DNA of 64,000 nt from Guptibacillus hwajinpoensis. GTDB taxonomy: Bacteria > Bacillota > Bacilli > Bacillales > Guptibacillaceae. Within the stretch, counting starts at the first letter, position 1. Each line of letters begins with the position of its first letter. The position numbers and the translations under genes were made by a program. Where the stretch lies: contig NZ_SWFM01000001.1 in NCBI RefSeq assembly GCF_005144865.1, positions 310,001 to 374,000 on the forward strand. Reading direction: 5' to 3'. Below are positions 53,122 to 62,889 of the stretch, in pieces. The notes beneath the pieces were generated by a model, which saw only the letters and a program-made list of their open reading frames with translations, was not told the origin of the DNA and did not search any database.

Positions 53122-53937
53122 TTATAAAGTTACGACTTGGTTATCACTGTATGAAATCCAATCACTATAACTACCTGGATAAAGTTTGGCATGAACACCC
53201 GCTTCTTGGAAAGCAAGTATATTGACACACGCCGTTACGCCAGAACCACAGTATATAATAGGTTCTTGACCACTCTCTATCTCCCCTACTCTCTCGAGAG
53301 GCTCTCTCCACTTTTGCGTTTCTGTAAGGTTATCCTTCCAAAAATAATTCACTGCACGAGGGATATGTCCCGCTCTCGCATCAATAGGCTCTTCTTTGCC
53401 AGAGTATCGTTCAGGGGCACGTGAGTCGACAATTGTACGACCTTCAATCTGCGCCTGCTTCACATCATTCATTGACACAATCATGGAACTATCTAGACTA
53501 ATTGGATAATGGGAGGCACGGACAGAAGGTAACTTCGATTCAATTTTTAACCCCTCCCCTCTCCAAGCGTCAATCCCACCATTTAGAACAGCACGTTGTT
53601 TATGGCCCGCAAAGCCGAGCAAAAACCAGAGCCTTGCAGCCATCGCACTGTGCTGGTTATCGTAAGCAATCACTTTTGAATCCGGTTCAATTCCGAGACG
53701 TTCAACCAAATGTTGTAATTGCTCTTGATCAGGTAGAGGGTGTCTTCCACCATGCTCACCAATCTCACCTGACAAATCCTTCTCGAGATTTGCATAAACG
53801 GCACCTGGTATGTGCCCATTTAAATACGATTCGTACCCGCTTGAAGGATTGCCAAGATCGAACTGGCAGTCAACAACGACTAACTTTTCATCATATAAAT
53901 GGTCAGACAGCCACTCAACTGTAACGAGATTTTTCAT
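53122..53937 (-). CDS. Sulfurtransferase with two rhodanese domains (TST/MPST type)
   Basis: A protein of 271 residues from ATG 53937, four bases after the dynamin stop, with GGGGGAA upstream. The first, inactive rhodanese domain (VEWLSDHLYDEKLVVVDCQF, NGHIPGAVYANLEKDLSG) is followed by a catalytic one with the active cysteine in IIYCGSGVTACVNILAF. The GxVTACV loop is closer to mercaptopyruvate sulfurtransferases (CGSGVTA) than to thiosulfate-specific ones. It is probably translationally coupled to the dynamin gene. Confidence 0.9.
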   Translation of the reverse strand: MKNLVTVEWLSDHLYDEKLVVVDCQFDLGNPSSGYESYLNGHIPGAVYANLEKDLSGEIGEHGGRHPLPDQEQLQHLVERLGIEPDSKVIAYDNQHSAMAARLWFLLGFAGHKQRAVLNGGIDAWRGEGLKIESKLPSVRASHYPISLDSSMIVSMNDVKQAQIEGRTIVDSRAPERYSGKEEPIDARAGHIPRAVNYFWKDNLTETQKWREPLERVGEIESGQEPIIYCGSGVTACVNILAFQEAGVHAKLYPGSYSDWISYSDNQVVTL

Positions 53938-53941
53938 TGGT

Positions 53942-56900
53942 TCATTCCCCCAATAATTTCGTTTTAATTTGCTCAACCTGATGTTCTTTATGTTCCAAAA
54001 CTTCTTTATTAATTGTGGTTGTGAGCATATAAGACGTAGATTCGACGTAATTCGTAATTTGAGAATCAACCTGATCTTTCAACACTCTCATCATCTGTTC
54101 ATAATAATGGAAAGCACAATCCTGAAGAACGTGCTGTTCAGCCTTTAAATAATTATTAACCGGTTGGTTGAACAATTCTTTTAACTCATCATGCAATTGA
54201 CTTCTACCGTTTTGTTCAAAGAACTGTTTCTGTGATTTAAACACAGATCGCGCTTTCTTTTGTATAACCTCGATCGGAAGCCATGATGATAGAGATTGAG
54301 CAAATGCTGGTGTTTCCATTTCTTTATATCCTTCTCCAGCATAGCGAAATTCAGATAGTTTGTAACTGATGATCATTTGAATGTCTTTCTCATTCTTTTG
54401 AAGCTCTCGCTTAATAAATCGATCGACTCGGAGTGAAGCAGCTCTTAATTCTTGAAGTACGTCCTGTTCAATGTCCTCTAAGAGACTAGAAGAGGCATCT
54501 ACCAAATCTTCACGGCTACTCACAACGGAAGGATTAAATGCTTCTTTAAAGAAATCATTGAAACGATAGAACAGACGCTGCGGAATATAATGAACAAGCT
54601 CTGTTAATTCCTGTTGAATCGACTTTTGCGACGATGATATAGCATAATTAGAAAGTTCCTTTTTTGCTTCCACAGCTCGTACTTTAATTCGTTTTAACTG
54701 CTTTTCTTTGTCACTTGAATCTAGTTCATAATTTAATAGCCATTGCTGGATTAACTGCTGAACACGATTGATTTCATTCAAGTTGGCTTCAACCGCCAAT
54801 ATTGAAAGATCAGAACGGATAAATTGATAAAAACGTGCCTCGAAGTCTTCAACTCCACCCTTTTTCTTCAATTTATCAGGTAACCCATCTAGAAATCTTC
54901 TTTCTTCCTGATTGAGATTTTGTTGCCCTTCAAGCATGCCCGCAAGACTTGAGACGGGGTAAAGTGATGGTTGACGTATCCCATATTGCTGAAGCTGATG
55001 CGTTACATGATCAATAACAACTTGTAATTCTTCTTGATCTTCTGCAAGGTCTGCAGCATTTAATAGGAAAAACATTTTATCTAATTCAAATACATCTTTC
55101 ACTCGACCAAGTTGAATGAGGAATTCTCGATCTGCTTTCGAAAATGCATGATTATAATAGGTTACATATAGAATAGCATCGGCAGACTTCATATACTGGA
55201 AAGCAACGCCAGTATGACGTGCATTTATTGAATCTGCTCCAGGCGTATCAACAAGCGTGATGCCTTCTGTTGTAAGCGGGCAGTCATAAAATAACGAGAT
55301 TGAAGATATAAATGCAGCCTTCGACTCATTCACAACCATATCTTTATATTCTTCTATAGATACTTCTCGTTCATTTCCAAGATATTCGATTTCCGACTCA
55401 CCTTCAAGCACTGCTCTCAAGAAGAGCGCATGGGGCTTCGTATCAGCGGATTCTCGTTTGAAAATCTTTCCTGTCGCAATTAATTGCAAACTATCTTGTA
55501 TCGAAAAGGCTTGCTCACCAAAATAGGAAAGAGAATGTTTTAAGTCATCAAGAAGTTCTGCTTCTGTTTTGTAATAAATCATAGCTGTTTTGTGTGGATG
55601 CTGATTTGTTACCGGACAGATTCGATTAAGTGTAGCTGTTGTTGGATTTGGAGATGACGGTAGAATTGTTTCCCCAATTAATGCATTTGCAAATGAAGAT
55701 TTCCCTGCACTAAAAGCACCAAATAAAGCAACAGTATAAGATTTATCTTTCATTTTTGCTGCCTTATTTATCAAAGTGGATTTAGTTTGTTCGAATCCTG
55801 GTAAATCATCTAGCTGGCTAGCAATGTCGTAAAGAGCAAGAGCCGTTTCTTCAGTAGATGGTAAACGATCCGATAATTCTTCTCTTTGAATTTGTTTCTT
55901 CTTTGAAGTCGGCTGGTTTCTCTGTCGTACGTGGTTCTCATCAACCGGTTCAATAATAACAACCTCTTCATCTCCTGATTTTAACGACTGCTTTATTCTT
56001 TCAGCTGCGTGCGTAGCATCTTCATCATGGTCACCGCTCATAATTGACCACAGGTCCTCATATTTACGATTTGCAATTTTTAATCTCGCTAAATAAGTAG
56101 CTGCCGCTTTTTCTCCTACCGTTTCTTTGAATGATGCTTCTGCTTTAGTTGAAGTTTGTTCATGATCCTTTTTCACTTGTTCAAGAAGATCATCCTTCAC
56201 ACGTTCTGCTTGCTGTTTCATCTGTGATTTAAGGAGGTTTGCAATATTTTCAGTATAGTGCAAGACAGCCTCTCCTGATGCACCTGTACCCTTATTTGCC
56301 TCTTCCTGAATCACACTGAAATCAGCAATTAGTGGCTTCTCAGATAAATCTACTTGCTCCACCTTTGCTGTCTCAACAAGCTGTTGCAACAGCTGATGAA
56401 AATGCCATTCAAGCTGTGATTTAACCTGCTCTTGTAAGCCATCCATAAATGCCTGGTACCTAGCATTTCTTTCTTGCTCTGTTTTCTTTTCTCGGAAAAT
56501 AAAACCTACCTTAAATCCTGGTTGGAGGGACTCAAGATACGCTCTACCAGCTTCACGAACTTCGTAAGGCATTAATATTGCGCTTTTTAGTATTTTGGAT
56601 GATTCTAAATGAAACTCTTCCTCAACTAAATCGATGCGTTCATTCGAATTTGAAAGTGTATGCTGCATAACGTTAAACGCTTCATTCACGTCATCATCTT
56701 CCACTTGAACAGCTGTTACATCTGCAAGTAGCTCAACTGCTGCATCATATACGCGTTTGACTTTCTCTTCCGTTGTTTTGTCTGAAAGCCCTTCGATATA
56801 AGACTTCAATTGGTTAAACTGATTGTGAGGATGCTCAAGATCTCTTAATGAAATAAAAAAGAATGATTCAAGAGAAATACCCCACGTCTCAAATGATTCA

Positions 56901-57562
56901 ACAACCGAACGCTGAAATGATTTAAAGGATAGTTCTGATTCTTTATGTTTGTCAATTTGATTTACGATTAGAATGACTTTCTTATTCTGGCGATAGAGCT
57001 CACGAATAAATTGGTAATTCACTTCAGATTGTACATGATTGTAATCCATAACATAGAAGACAACATCGGCTAAATACATAGATGACTCGGTTGATAGGCG
57101 ATGCGCTTCATCTGTTGAATCAATTCCTGGAGTGTCTATTAGGATAACATCTTGATTGAGCATGGAAGGTGAGGAAAGTTCCACGCGTTCCACTTCTTCC
57201 CCATTCAAGCAATACCCTTTAACTACTTCAATATCATAAGGCGCTTGAAACACCATTTTCTTACCATTCAAAAAATGAACAGAAGCACCGGGTTCACCTG
57301 AACGAACTCGAACGGTGTTGGCACTTGCTGGAATTGGACTAGAAGGCAGTAGTTTCGTATCAAATAAAGCATTGATTAACGATGATTTGCCTGCAGAAAA
57401 ATGCCCCGAAAATAGAAAGTGTTGCTCTCCAGTCATTAGCTTATGAATAAGCTGTTTTACTTTTGTAGCTTCAGGCGTGTCAATCTCTCGCTCAATTAGC
57501 GCAAGACGTTCGAGTAAAACGTCCTCTTTAAGTCTTGTATGCAACTTGGAATCATGCTTCAT
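53942..57562 (-). CDS. dynA: Double dynamin-like GTPase DynA
   Basis: A protein of 1206 residues (B. subtilis DynA is about 1193). Two complete dynamin units lie in tandem. The first has the P-loop GHFSAGKSSLINAL (about 53-66), DTPGID and VNQIDK; the second has GAFSAGKSSFANAL (about 610-625), DTPGAD and LLNAADLAED. Long helical stalks surround each GTPase head. DynA tethers and fuses membranes and protects them against pore-forming stress and phage. In B. subtilis it is ypbR, next to ypbS; here it has moved about 16 kb from ypbS. Confidence 0.94.
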   Translation of the reverse strand: MKHDSKLHTRLKEDVLLERLALIEREIDTPEATKVKQLIHKLMTGEQHFLFSGHFSAGKSSLINALFDTKLLPSSPIPASANTVRVRSGEPGASVHFLNGKKMVFQAPYDIEVVKGYCLNGEEVERVELSSPSMLNQDVILIDTPGIDSTDEAHRLSTESSMYLADVVFYVMDYNHVQSEVNYQFIRELYRQNKKVILIVNQIDKHKESELSFKSFQRSVVESFETWGISLESFFFISLRDLEHPHNQFNQLKSYIEGLSDKTTEEKVKRVYDAAVELLADVTAVQVEDDDVNEAFNVMQHTLSNSNERIDLVEEEFHLESSKILKSAILMPYEVREAGRAYLESLQPGFKVGFIFREKKTEQERNARYQAFMDGLQEQVKSQLEWHFHQLLQQLVETAKVEQVDLSEKPLIADFSVIQEEANKGTGASGEAVLHYTENIANLLKSQMKQQAERVKDDLLEQVKKDHEQTSTKAEASFKETVGEKAAATYLARLKIANRKYEDLWSIMSGDHDEDATHAAERIKQSLKSGDEEVVIIEPVDENHVRQRNQPTSKKKQIQREELSDRLPSTEETALALYDIASQLDDLPGFEQTKSTLINKAAKMKDKSYTVALFGAFSAGKSSFANALIGETILPSSPNPTTATLNRICPVTNQHPHKTAMIYYKTEAELLDDLKHSLSYFGEQAFSIQDSLQLIATGKIFKRESADTKPHALFLRAVLEGESEIEYLGNEREVSIEEYKDMVVNESKAAFISSISLFYDCPLTTEGITLVDTPGADSINARHTGVAFQYMKSADAILYVTYYNHAFSKADREFLIQLGRVKDVFELDKMFFLLNAADLAEDQEELQVVIDHVTHQLQQYGIRQPSLYPVSSLAGMLEGQQNLNQEERRFLDGLPDKLKKKGGVEDFEARFYQFIRSDLSILAVEANLNEINRVQQLIQQWLLNYELDSSDKEKQLKRIKVRAVEAKKELSNYAISSSQKSIQQELTELVHYIPQRLFYRFNDFFKEAFNPSVVSSREDLVDASSSLLEDIEQDVLQELRAASLRVDRFIKRELQKNEKDIQMIISYKLSEFRYAGEGYKEMETPAFAQSLSSWLPIEVIQKKARSVFKSQKQFFEQNGRSQLHDELKELFNQPVNNYLKAEQHVLQDCAFHYYEQMMRVLKDQVDSQITNYVESTSYMLTTTINKEVLEHKEHQVEQIKTKLLGE

Positions 57563-57699
57563 GTTATACCGCTGCCTTTCGTTAATAGTGTCTATCTTAG
57601 AATAACGCTTTCAAACGATTTTTCCCAGTCCTGATTTATAAAAAAAAGACTTATTTGAATGTTATCTCAATAGTCCTATGTTTTCCTATCCATATTCAA

Positions 57700-57727
57700 C
57701 AAAAAAAGCCGGGCAATAGCCCGACTT
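57700..57727 (-). terminator. Terminator of cshA
   Basis: The stem GTCGGGC/GCCCGGC is followed on the reverse strand by seven Ts. Confidence 0.8.
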
Positions 57728-57737
57728 AAGTGTATAC

Positions 57738-59225
57738 TTATTTATTTCCTTTGTCGTTAAACTTACGACGCTTGTTACCACTGCCACTGCTGTTACGGTC
57801 GCCACGGTATCCGCCACCGCTTCCACCTTTACGGCCTCCGCGATCGTTGCTACGGTTACGGTTACGATTTCCACCGCTACCACCACGATTTTGTGCTTTT
57901 TTCGCACGTAGTGGAGCAATCTCTGTAATTCTAACAGGAGTAGTATCAGGCTCTTTTGTTAGTAGCTTAAGTGCTGCAGAAAGAAGCGTTACAGAATCGT
58001 GATCATCAAGAAGCTGTTCAGCTGATGAACGGTAACCTGAATGATCCTGCTCTTCAATCGTGCTTTGAAGCTGTTGAATTGCCATTTGTTGCTGACCTTC
58101 CATTGCTTCAGCAAAACTTGGGATCGTACGCTTCTGCATTGATTTCTTCGTGATTTTCTCAATCACTTTCAAGTGATCATACTCACGTGGAGTGATGAAC
58201 GTTGAAGCGAGACCTGATTTACCAGCACGGCCTGTACGACCGATTCTGTGAACATAGCTTTCAGGATCTTGAGGAATGTCAAAGTTATAAACGTGAGTAA
58301 CACCGCTAATATCAAGACCACGAGCTGCAACGTCTGTTGCTACCATGATGTCGATTGTGCTGTCTTTAAACTGCTTAATAACCTGGTCACGTTTACCCTG
58401 TGGTAGATCACCGTGAATTCCTTCAGCCATATAGCCACGCTTCTTAAGTCCTTCAGATACTTCATCAACGCGTTTCTTTGTTCTTGCAAACACAATCGCA
58501 AGCTCAGGAGACTGAGTATCAAGAAGGCGACAAAGAATATCGAATTTCTTAGAATCACGAACTTCATAATAATGCTGTTCGATTGATGGAACAGTCATTT
58601 CTTTTGATTTCGTTCTAACTGTCTCTGGATTGCTCATGAACTTCTCAGCAAGAAGCGCAATACGTTTAGGCATTGTAGCAGAGAACAGAAGCGTTTGACG
58701 CTCATTCGGTACACCTTTAAGAATTTTCTCGATATCTTCGATGAAGCCCATGTTGAGCATTTCGTCTGCTTCGTCAAGAACAACGAATGAAACTTCTGAA
58801 AGACGAATTGTTTTACGTTCCATATGGTCAATTAGACGTCCCGGTGTAGCTACAACCAGGTGAGGTTTCTTTTTAAGTGCTTTAATTTGATGAACGATGC
58901 TCTGTCCACCGTATATAGGAAGGGCACGTACGCCTTTTGCTTGACCAATACGATTTAGTTCTTCCGCAACCTGTACAGCAAGCTCACGAGTTGGAGCAAG
59001 AATGATTCCTTGTACGTGCGAAAGAGAAGTGTCGATCTTTTCAATCATTGGAATACCAAATGCAGCAGTTTTACCAGTACCAGTTTGTGCTTGGCCAATT
59101 ACATCTTTACCTTCAAGCGCAATTGGAATAGTACCTGCTTGAATTGGTGTTGTTTCTTCGAAGCCCATTTGATTAACGGCTTCTATTAGTGTGTTACTTA
59201 AACCTAGATCTTGAAATTTTTTCAA
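57738..59225 (-). CDS. cshA: DEAD-box RNA helicase CshA
   Basis: A protein of 495 residues with a TTG start. All core motifs are present: the Q motif (GFEETTPIQ), [31 protein letters not shown], and [12 protein letters not shown]-terminal extension (about 360-495) ends in an RGG-type, Arg/Gly/Asn-rich basic tail that binds RNA. CshA unwinds RNA in ribosome assembly, cold adaptation and the degradosome. A leader of about 200 bases before the next gene may be used for cold regulation. Confidence 0.94.
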   Translation of the reverse strand: MKKFQDLGLSNTLIEAVNQMGFEETTPIQAGTIPIALEGKDVIGQAQTGTGKTAAFGIPMIEKIDTSLSHVQGIILAPTRELAVQVAEELNRIGQAKGVRALPIYGGQSIVHQIKALKKKPHLVVATPGRLIDHMERKTIRLSEVSFVVLDEADEMLNMGFIEDIEKILKGVPNERQTLLFSATMPKRIALLAEKFMSNPETVRTKSKEMTVPSIEQHYYEVRDSKKFDILCRLLDTQSPELAIVFARTKKRVDEVSEGLKKRGYMAEGIHGDLPQGKRDQVIKQFKDSTIDIMVATDVAARGLDISGVTHVYNFDIPQDPESYVHRIGRTGRAGKSGLASTFITPREYDHLKVIEKITKKSMQKRTIPSFAEAMEGQQQMAIQQLQSTIEEQDHSGYRSSAEQLLDDHDSVTLLSAALKLLTKEPDTTPVRITEIAPLRAKKAQNRGGSGGNRNRNRSNDRGGRKGGSGGGYRGDRNSSGSGNKRRKFNDKGNK

Positions 59226-59425
59226 CTTTTAAAAACTCCTTTTTACTTTTAAATGCATTAAATGCTATAGACGGGAGACAACTCTCCTGATAATGTTCAA
59301 AAAAAGCATTTCCCTAATGTTGGAAACGCTCGGAACAAGCAACTCTTCATTCACGTATAGCCAAAGTTAAGAGTACCACTTTTATGAGGATAATTCAACT
59401 ATACTTCATAAAAAGATTTTTCAGC

Positions 59426-60259
59426 TTACTTCTCTGCTCGAGGTATATGTAACTCAAACTCGGCTTGTAGAGAAGCTGTGACATCACCTTCTTTTCCATT
59501 TCCAATCGTATGACCATCCACTTCAATTATAGGTCTTACTTCTTGTGTTGTACTAGAAATAAAAACTTCATCAGCTTCAAGCAACTGCTGTTTCGTAAAT
59601 GACTCTTCTTTCACTTGAATACCAAGATTCACAGCTACTGATACTATTTTCCTTCTAGTAATACCATCAAGAATCAAATGGTTTGCTGGATGCGTATAAA
59701 GGACACGATCCCTAATGAGAAAAACATTTGTTGAGCTTCCTTCAGTAACAATTTCTCCTCTATGGAAAATTGCTTCATCAAATCCCTTTTCTGTTGCATC
59801 CTCTTTTGCTAACACATTGCCAAGCAAATTAAGACTCTTTATATCACAGCGTAACCAGCGAATATCATCAGTAAACATGGCACGTCCTGGTAAACGAGAT
59901 GGCTCTACTTTGTACTCTTTTGTGTATGCAACTAAAACGGGTATAGCGTTTTCAGGGAAGGCATGATTTCTTGGAGAAACTCCTCGAGTAACTTGTAAAT
60001 AGAGATGACCGCTATGTACGTTGTTGAATTTCATCAACTTTTCTATTCTTTCTTTAAGATTAGTTATGCTGAAGGGAAGCGTGATCTTTATTTCGCCAGC
60101 ACTTCTTCCAAGTCTTTCTAGATGTGCGTCCAATTCAAAAAATTGACCATTGTAAATACGCACTACTTCATAAACGCCGTCTCCAAACTGATATCCCCTG
60201 TCTTCAATATCAATTGAAGCATGTTCTTTTGAAATTAATTCATCGTTTAATAGAATCAA
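59426..60259 (-). CDS. dat: D-amino acid aminotransferase
   Basis: A protein of 277 residues with a TTG start (AGGAGTG upstream). Fold IV PLP enzyme: IDIEDRGYQFGDGVYEVVRIYNG in parts (the start of D-amino acid transaminases), LYLQVTRGVSPRNHAFPEN, the PLP-lysine in CDIKSLNLLGNVLAK (about 145), and SSTNVFLIRDRVLYTHP with ILDGITRRKIV. It makes D-alanine and D-glutamate for the cell wall. The ISSTTQEVRPIIEVDG motif near the C-terminus agrees with Dat rather than branched-chain aminotransferase. Confidence 0.93.
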   Translation of the reverse strand: MILLNDELISKEHASIDIEDRGYQFGDGVYEVVRIYNGQFFELDAHLERLGRSAGEIKITLPFSITNLKERIEKLMKFNNVHSGHLYLQVTRGVSPRNHAFPENAIPVLVAYTKEYKVEPSRLPGRAMFTDDIRWLRCDIKSLNLLGNVLAKEDATEKGFDEAIFHRGEIVTEGSSTNVFLIRDRVLYTHPANHLILDGITRRKIVSVAVNLGIQVKEESFTKQQLLEADEVFISSTTQEVRPIIEVDGHTIGNGKEGDVTASLQAEFELHIPRAEK

Positions 60260-60454
60260 TTTTTACACTCCTATCGCCTTTTTTCTCCCTCAACTTTAAC
60301 ATATACATAAGATCGTCTTATATATCTTTTTTATCTGAATAGTCTTATTTATTACATTCTATTCCAAATTCCATTCTAGTTATTTACAAACGCCTTTTAA
60401 TCCACTAGAATTTGTATTCGTAGGGTAATTTTCTAAAAATTAGGAGGGTTTTGA

Positions 60455-61000
60455 ATGAAGAAATTATTACTTCCATTTATGTTGTTTGCGCTTGTATTCG
60501 CGGCAGCTTGTAGTAACGATGAGGTAAATAACAGCAACGAAAACGCTAGCAATTCTGCTAACAGCGAAGAAACAACTAACAGCGAAACTGACGTAAAGGG
60601 TGCACTTCTTGATTTCCAAATGAACCTTATTCAAACGGTAAACAAGAATGACTCTCCAATCTATGGATTCGAAGCTGCAAAGGTTGCTGAAGACAAACCT
60701 TCTGATGAAGAACTTGCTAAAATGAAATCTGAAGCTGAATCAGCAGCGAAGCAAGTTGCAGAAGATGTTCGTGGTGTAGAGGTTCCAGCTGAACTTGAAA
60801 CTTACCAAAGTGACATCGAGTCAGCATTAGAAGATCTTGCAAAATCATACGAAACAAGAGCAGCTAACCTATCTGATGAGGCAGAAGCAGCATATGAAGA
60901 ATCCGATGCTCAATTTGCTTCCTTTGAAGAAAAAATGGGTTCTGTATACAAAGATGCAGGTCTAACTGCACCTAGCTTTGCAGCAGATCTAGTAGATTAA
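60455..61000 (+). CDS. Lipoprotein, helical, function unknown (181 aa)
   Basis: The gene has GGAGGG 6 bases before the ATG and a terminator after the stop. A lipoprotein signal (KKLLLPFMLFALVFAAACS, lipobox AAAC) precedes an Asn/Ser/Glu-rich linker and a highly acidic helical domain with alanine-rich heptads (LAKMKSEAESAAKQVAEDV, AELETYQSDIESALEDL, EAEAAYEESDAQFASFEEKMG). It is predicted to be anchored to the outer face of the membrane. Ala/Glu-rich helical lipoproteins of this size are common and unclassified in bacilli; no function is claimed. Confidence 0.75.
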   Translation: MKKLLLPFMLFALVFAAACSNDEVNNSNENASNSANSEETTNSETDVKGALLDFQMNLIQTVNKNDSPIYGFEAAKVAEDKPSDEELAKMKSEAESAAKQVAEDVRGVEVPAELETYQSDIESALEDLAKSYETRAANLSDEAEAAYEESDAQFASFEEKMGSVYKDAGLTAPSFAADLVD

Positions 61001-61010
61001 TAGAAAGTAC

Positions 61011-61043
61011 GAAAAAACCGTTACGAAATGTAACGGTTTTTTC
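61011..61043. terminator. Bidirectional terminator
   Basis: An 11-bp stem (AAAACCGTTAC/GTAACGGTTTT) with A and T runs lies between the lipoprotein gene and the convergent SDR gene. Confidence 0.9.
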
Positions 61044-61052
61044 TAATGTCTT

Positions 61053-61826
61053 CTAGAAGCCGTAAATCGTCATACCACCATCTACATAGAGAGTTTGTCC
61101 GGTCATATAATTAGACGCTTCAGATGATAGAAACACACTTGCACCAACAAGATCCTTAAGCTCGCCAACGCGTTTCATTGGCGTTCTTGATAGAATATCC
61201 TGAAGGTATTCTTCATTTTGTAATAGCTTATCCGTAAGCGGTGTTCTGAAATACCACGGTCCAATTGCATTCACTGTTATATTGTCATCTGCCCATTCTA
61301 AAGCGAGGTTCTTGGTCATTTGAATCATCCCTGCTTTAGTTGCTGCGTACACCACCCCCGTTCTAAGTGCTACGTGTCCTGCAACCGATGCGATATTAAT
61401 GATCTTACCTCCTCCATTCTCTTTCATTATCTCAGCACATGCTTGAGACATAAAAAAAGCCCCTTGCAGGTTCGTTTGAAAAATTTTGCCCCATTCCTCT
61501 TCTGTTACATCTTTAGCTTTTGATCGAATATTCATGCCAGCATTATTAATAAGTACATCGATTGTACCGACCTCTTTATTAATTTGCTTTACAGCATCGT
61601 TTATTTCCTCATTACGCGTAATATCAGCTTGAATAGGATAGGCTTTTCTTCCAACGTCACGAACGAGTCCTGCCGTCTCGTTAATGTCAGCTTTCGTTCT
61701 AGCAAGGATTACAACATCAGCACCTGCTTCAGCTGCACCTACTGCAAGTGCTCTTCCGATTCCTTTACCTGCTCCAGTAACAACGACGATTTGATCAGTT
61801 AATTCAAACGATGGCAAATAAGACAA
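61053..61826 (-). CDS. Short-chain dehydrogenase/reductase (gluconate 5-dehydrogenase-like)
   Basis: A protein of 257 residues with a TTG start (AAGGAG 9 bases upstream). Classical SDR: the cofactor loop VVTGAGKGIGRALA, NNAGMNIRSKA, the catalytic serine in NIASVAGHVA, the YxxxK pair in VYAATKAGMIQMTKNLA, and the C-terminal MTGQTLYVDGGMT. The pattern resembles gluconate 5-dehydrogenase and 3-oxoacyl-ACP reductase-like proteins; the substrate is unknown. It is divergent from the PlcR-like regulator and shares its 170-base promoter region. Confidence 0.87.
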   Translation of the reverse strand: MSYLPSFELTDQIVVVTGAGKGIGRALAVGAAEAGADVVILARTKADINETAGLVRDVGRKAYPIQADITRNEEINDAVKQINKEVGTIDVLINNAGMNIRSKAKDVTEEEWGKIFQTNLQGAFFMSQACAEIMKENGGGKIINIASVAGHVALRTGVVYAATKAGMIQMTKNLALEWADDNITVNAIGPWYFRTPLTDKLLQNEEYLQDILSRTPMKRVGELKDLVGASVFLSSEASNYMTGQTLYVDGGMTIYGF

Positions 61827-61905
61827 GGTGTTTCCACTCCTTTTTTATAGATCTACTAGAATACTTTTCAATATAGAAGAGTAAACTCCTCCAATCATTA
61901 TTGTT

Positions 61906-61924
61906 TACATATTAAAATTATGTA
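61906..61924. promoter_or_regulatory. Palindrome TACATA-N7-TATGTA upstream of the PlcR-like gene
   Basis: A perfect 6-bp inverted repeat with an AT-rich spacer (TTAAAAT), about 75 bases before the regulator start, in the divergent region with the SDR gene. It may be an operator. It differs from the B. cereus PlcR box (TATGNAN4TNCATA). Confidence 0.4.
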
Positions 61925-61927
61925 CAA

Positions 61928-61947
61928 TATGTTTAGAAAAATATGTA
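61928..61947 (+). promoter_or_regulatory. Direct repeat TATGTT-N8-TATGTA upstream of the PlcR-like gene
   Basis: It lies 50 bases before the start codon of the regulator. The same 12 bases and gap recur 13 kb away upstream of bacillolysin (48646-48665). Confidence 0.4.
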
Positions 61948-61997
61948 TTTAGTTCTTCTCTTCATGCTACACTGAAAGAAAAAAAGGGGGATTGCAG

Positions 61998-62888
61998 GTG
62001 CATCAGGATACTCTCGGATATTCCATGCGCGAACTTCGATTGTACCTTGGACTTTCACAGGCTGAGCTTTCAGATGGCATCTGTACACAGGCATTAATCA
62101 GCCAAATTGAGAACAATGATGTATCTCCGTCCGCAGAATTACTCTATCAACTTGCATCAAGACTTGGTGTCGATATCAACTATTTCTTTCATATGAAGGA
62201 AACGCCTCGCCTGGATTACGTAAATGAAGTGATTCGTCAGGTAAGGCGGCACATTATAAGACGTGAATATTCCGAAGTAGAAGAGATACTAGATTCAGAA
62301 GAGTCGAACCCCCTTTTTAGACTCGTTAAAAATCAACAATTCTATTTGTGGCATAAGGGTATTTGCATGTATTACCTTTATAAGGAAGCAGAAACTGCGC
62401 TTCAACTCTTGGATGCTGCACTCCACTATACAACAACCACACCTAAGAATTACTCTGAACGGGAAATTGAAATCCTCATTAGTATGGCCATTCTATATAG
62501 TGAAGAGAAGGATTGGGATCTAGCGCTGCCTTTATTTCATAAAGCTCTCTATCACGTTCGCTTCTTCCCGATTATTAATGATGAGACAATTGAAATTAGA
62601 CTGTATTATAATTACGCGAAGGCTCTTTCAACCTGCCGTAACTTTGAGAAAGCACTTTCGATTGCGAGAGAGGGGTTTCTTCTTTGTCGTGATAAACAGC
62701 GTCTTTATTTATTTGGTGAACTAAGCTACCAGTGTGGGAAACTAAACTTTTTACTAGGAAACCAGGACCTTGCCTCCAAATACCTCACCACTTCCTCTAC
62801 TATTTTTAAACTAGATCAAAATGAAGCGTTCAAACGTCATGTAGATGATTATGCAAAGAAGATCGGAATGCTCCCACATAAAGCATAA
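61998..62888 (+). CDS. PlcR-like transcriptional regulator (XRE HTH plus TPR, RNPP family)
   Basis: A protein of 296 residues from GTG 61998 (AAGGGGGA 6 bases upstream). An N-terminal XRE helix-turn-helix (about 8-65: LGLSQAELSDGICTQALISQIENN) is joined to five TPR-like helical repeats (about 80-290). The closest family by eye is PlcR of the B. cereus group: matching segments are YLYKEAETALQLLD, EIRLYYNYAKALSTCRNFEKAL against VKVRYNHAKALYLDSRYEESL, and LFGELSYQCGKL against LIGQLYYQRGEC. RNPP regulators bind imported signalling peptides. A PapR-like precursor lies 190 bases beyond on the opposite strand. Confidence 0.85.
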   Translation: MHQDTLGYSMRELRLYLGLSQAELSDGICTQALISQIENNDVSPSAELLYQLASRLGVDINYFFHMKETPRLDYVNEVIRQVRRHIIRREYSEVEEILDSEESNPLFRLVKNQQFYLWHKGICMYYLYKEAETALQLLDAALHYTTTTPKNYSEREIEILISMAILYSEEKDWDLALPLFHKALYHVRFFPIINDETIEIRLYYNYAKALSTCRNFEKALSIAREGFLLCRDKQRLYLFGELSYQCGKLNFLLGNQDLASKYLTTSSTIFKLDQNEAFKRHVDDYAKKIGMLPHKA

Positions 62889-62889
62889 A

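Noticed and set aside
57686-58002. Valine/alanine-rich and leucine/proline-rich frames over the end of cshA
   Set aside because: They are frame shadows of the repetitive RGG tail of CshA.
61906-61947. Canonical PlcR box (TATGNAN4TNCATA)
   Set aside because: The repeats present are in a different order (CATA...TATG palindrome and TATGT direct repeats), so the canonical box is not there.
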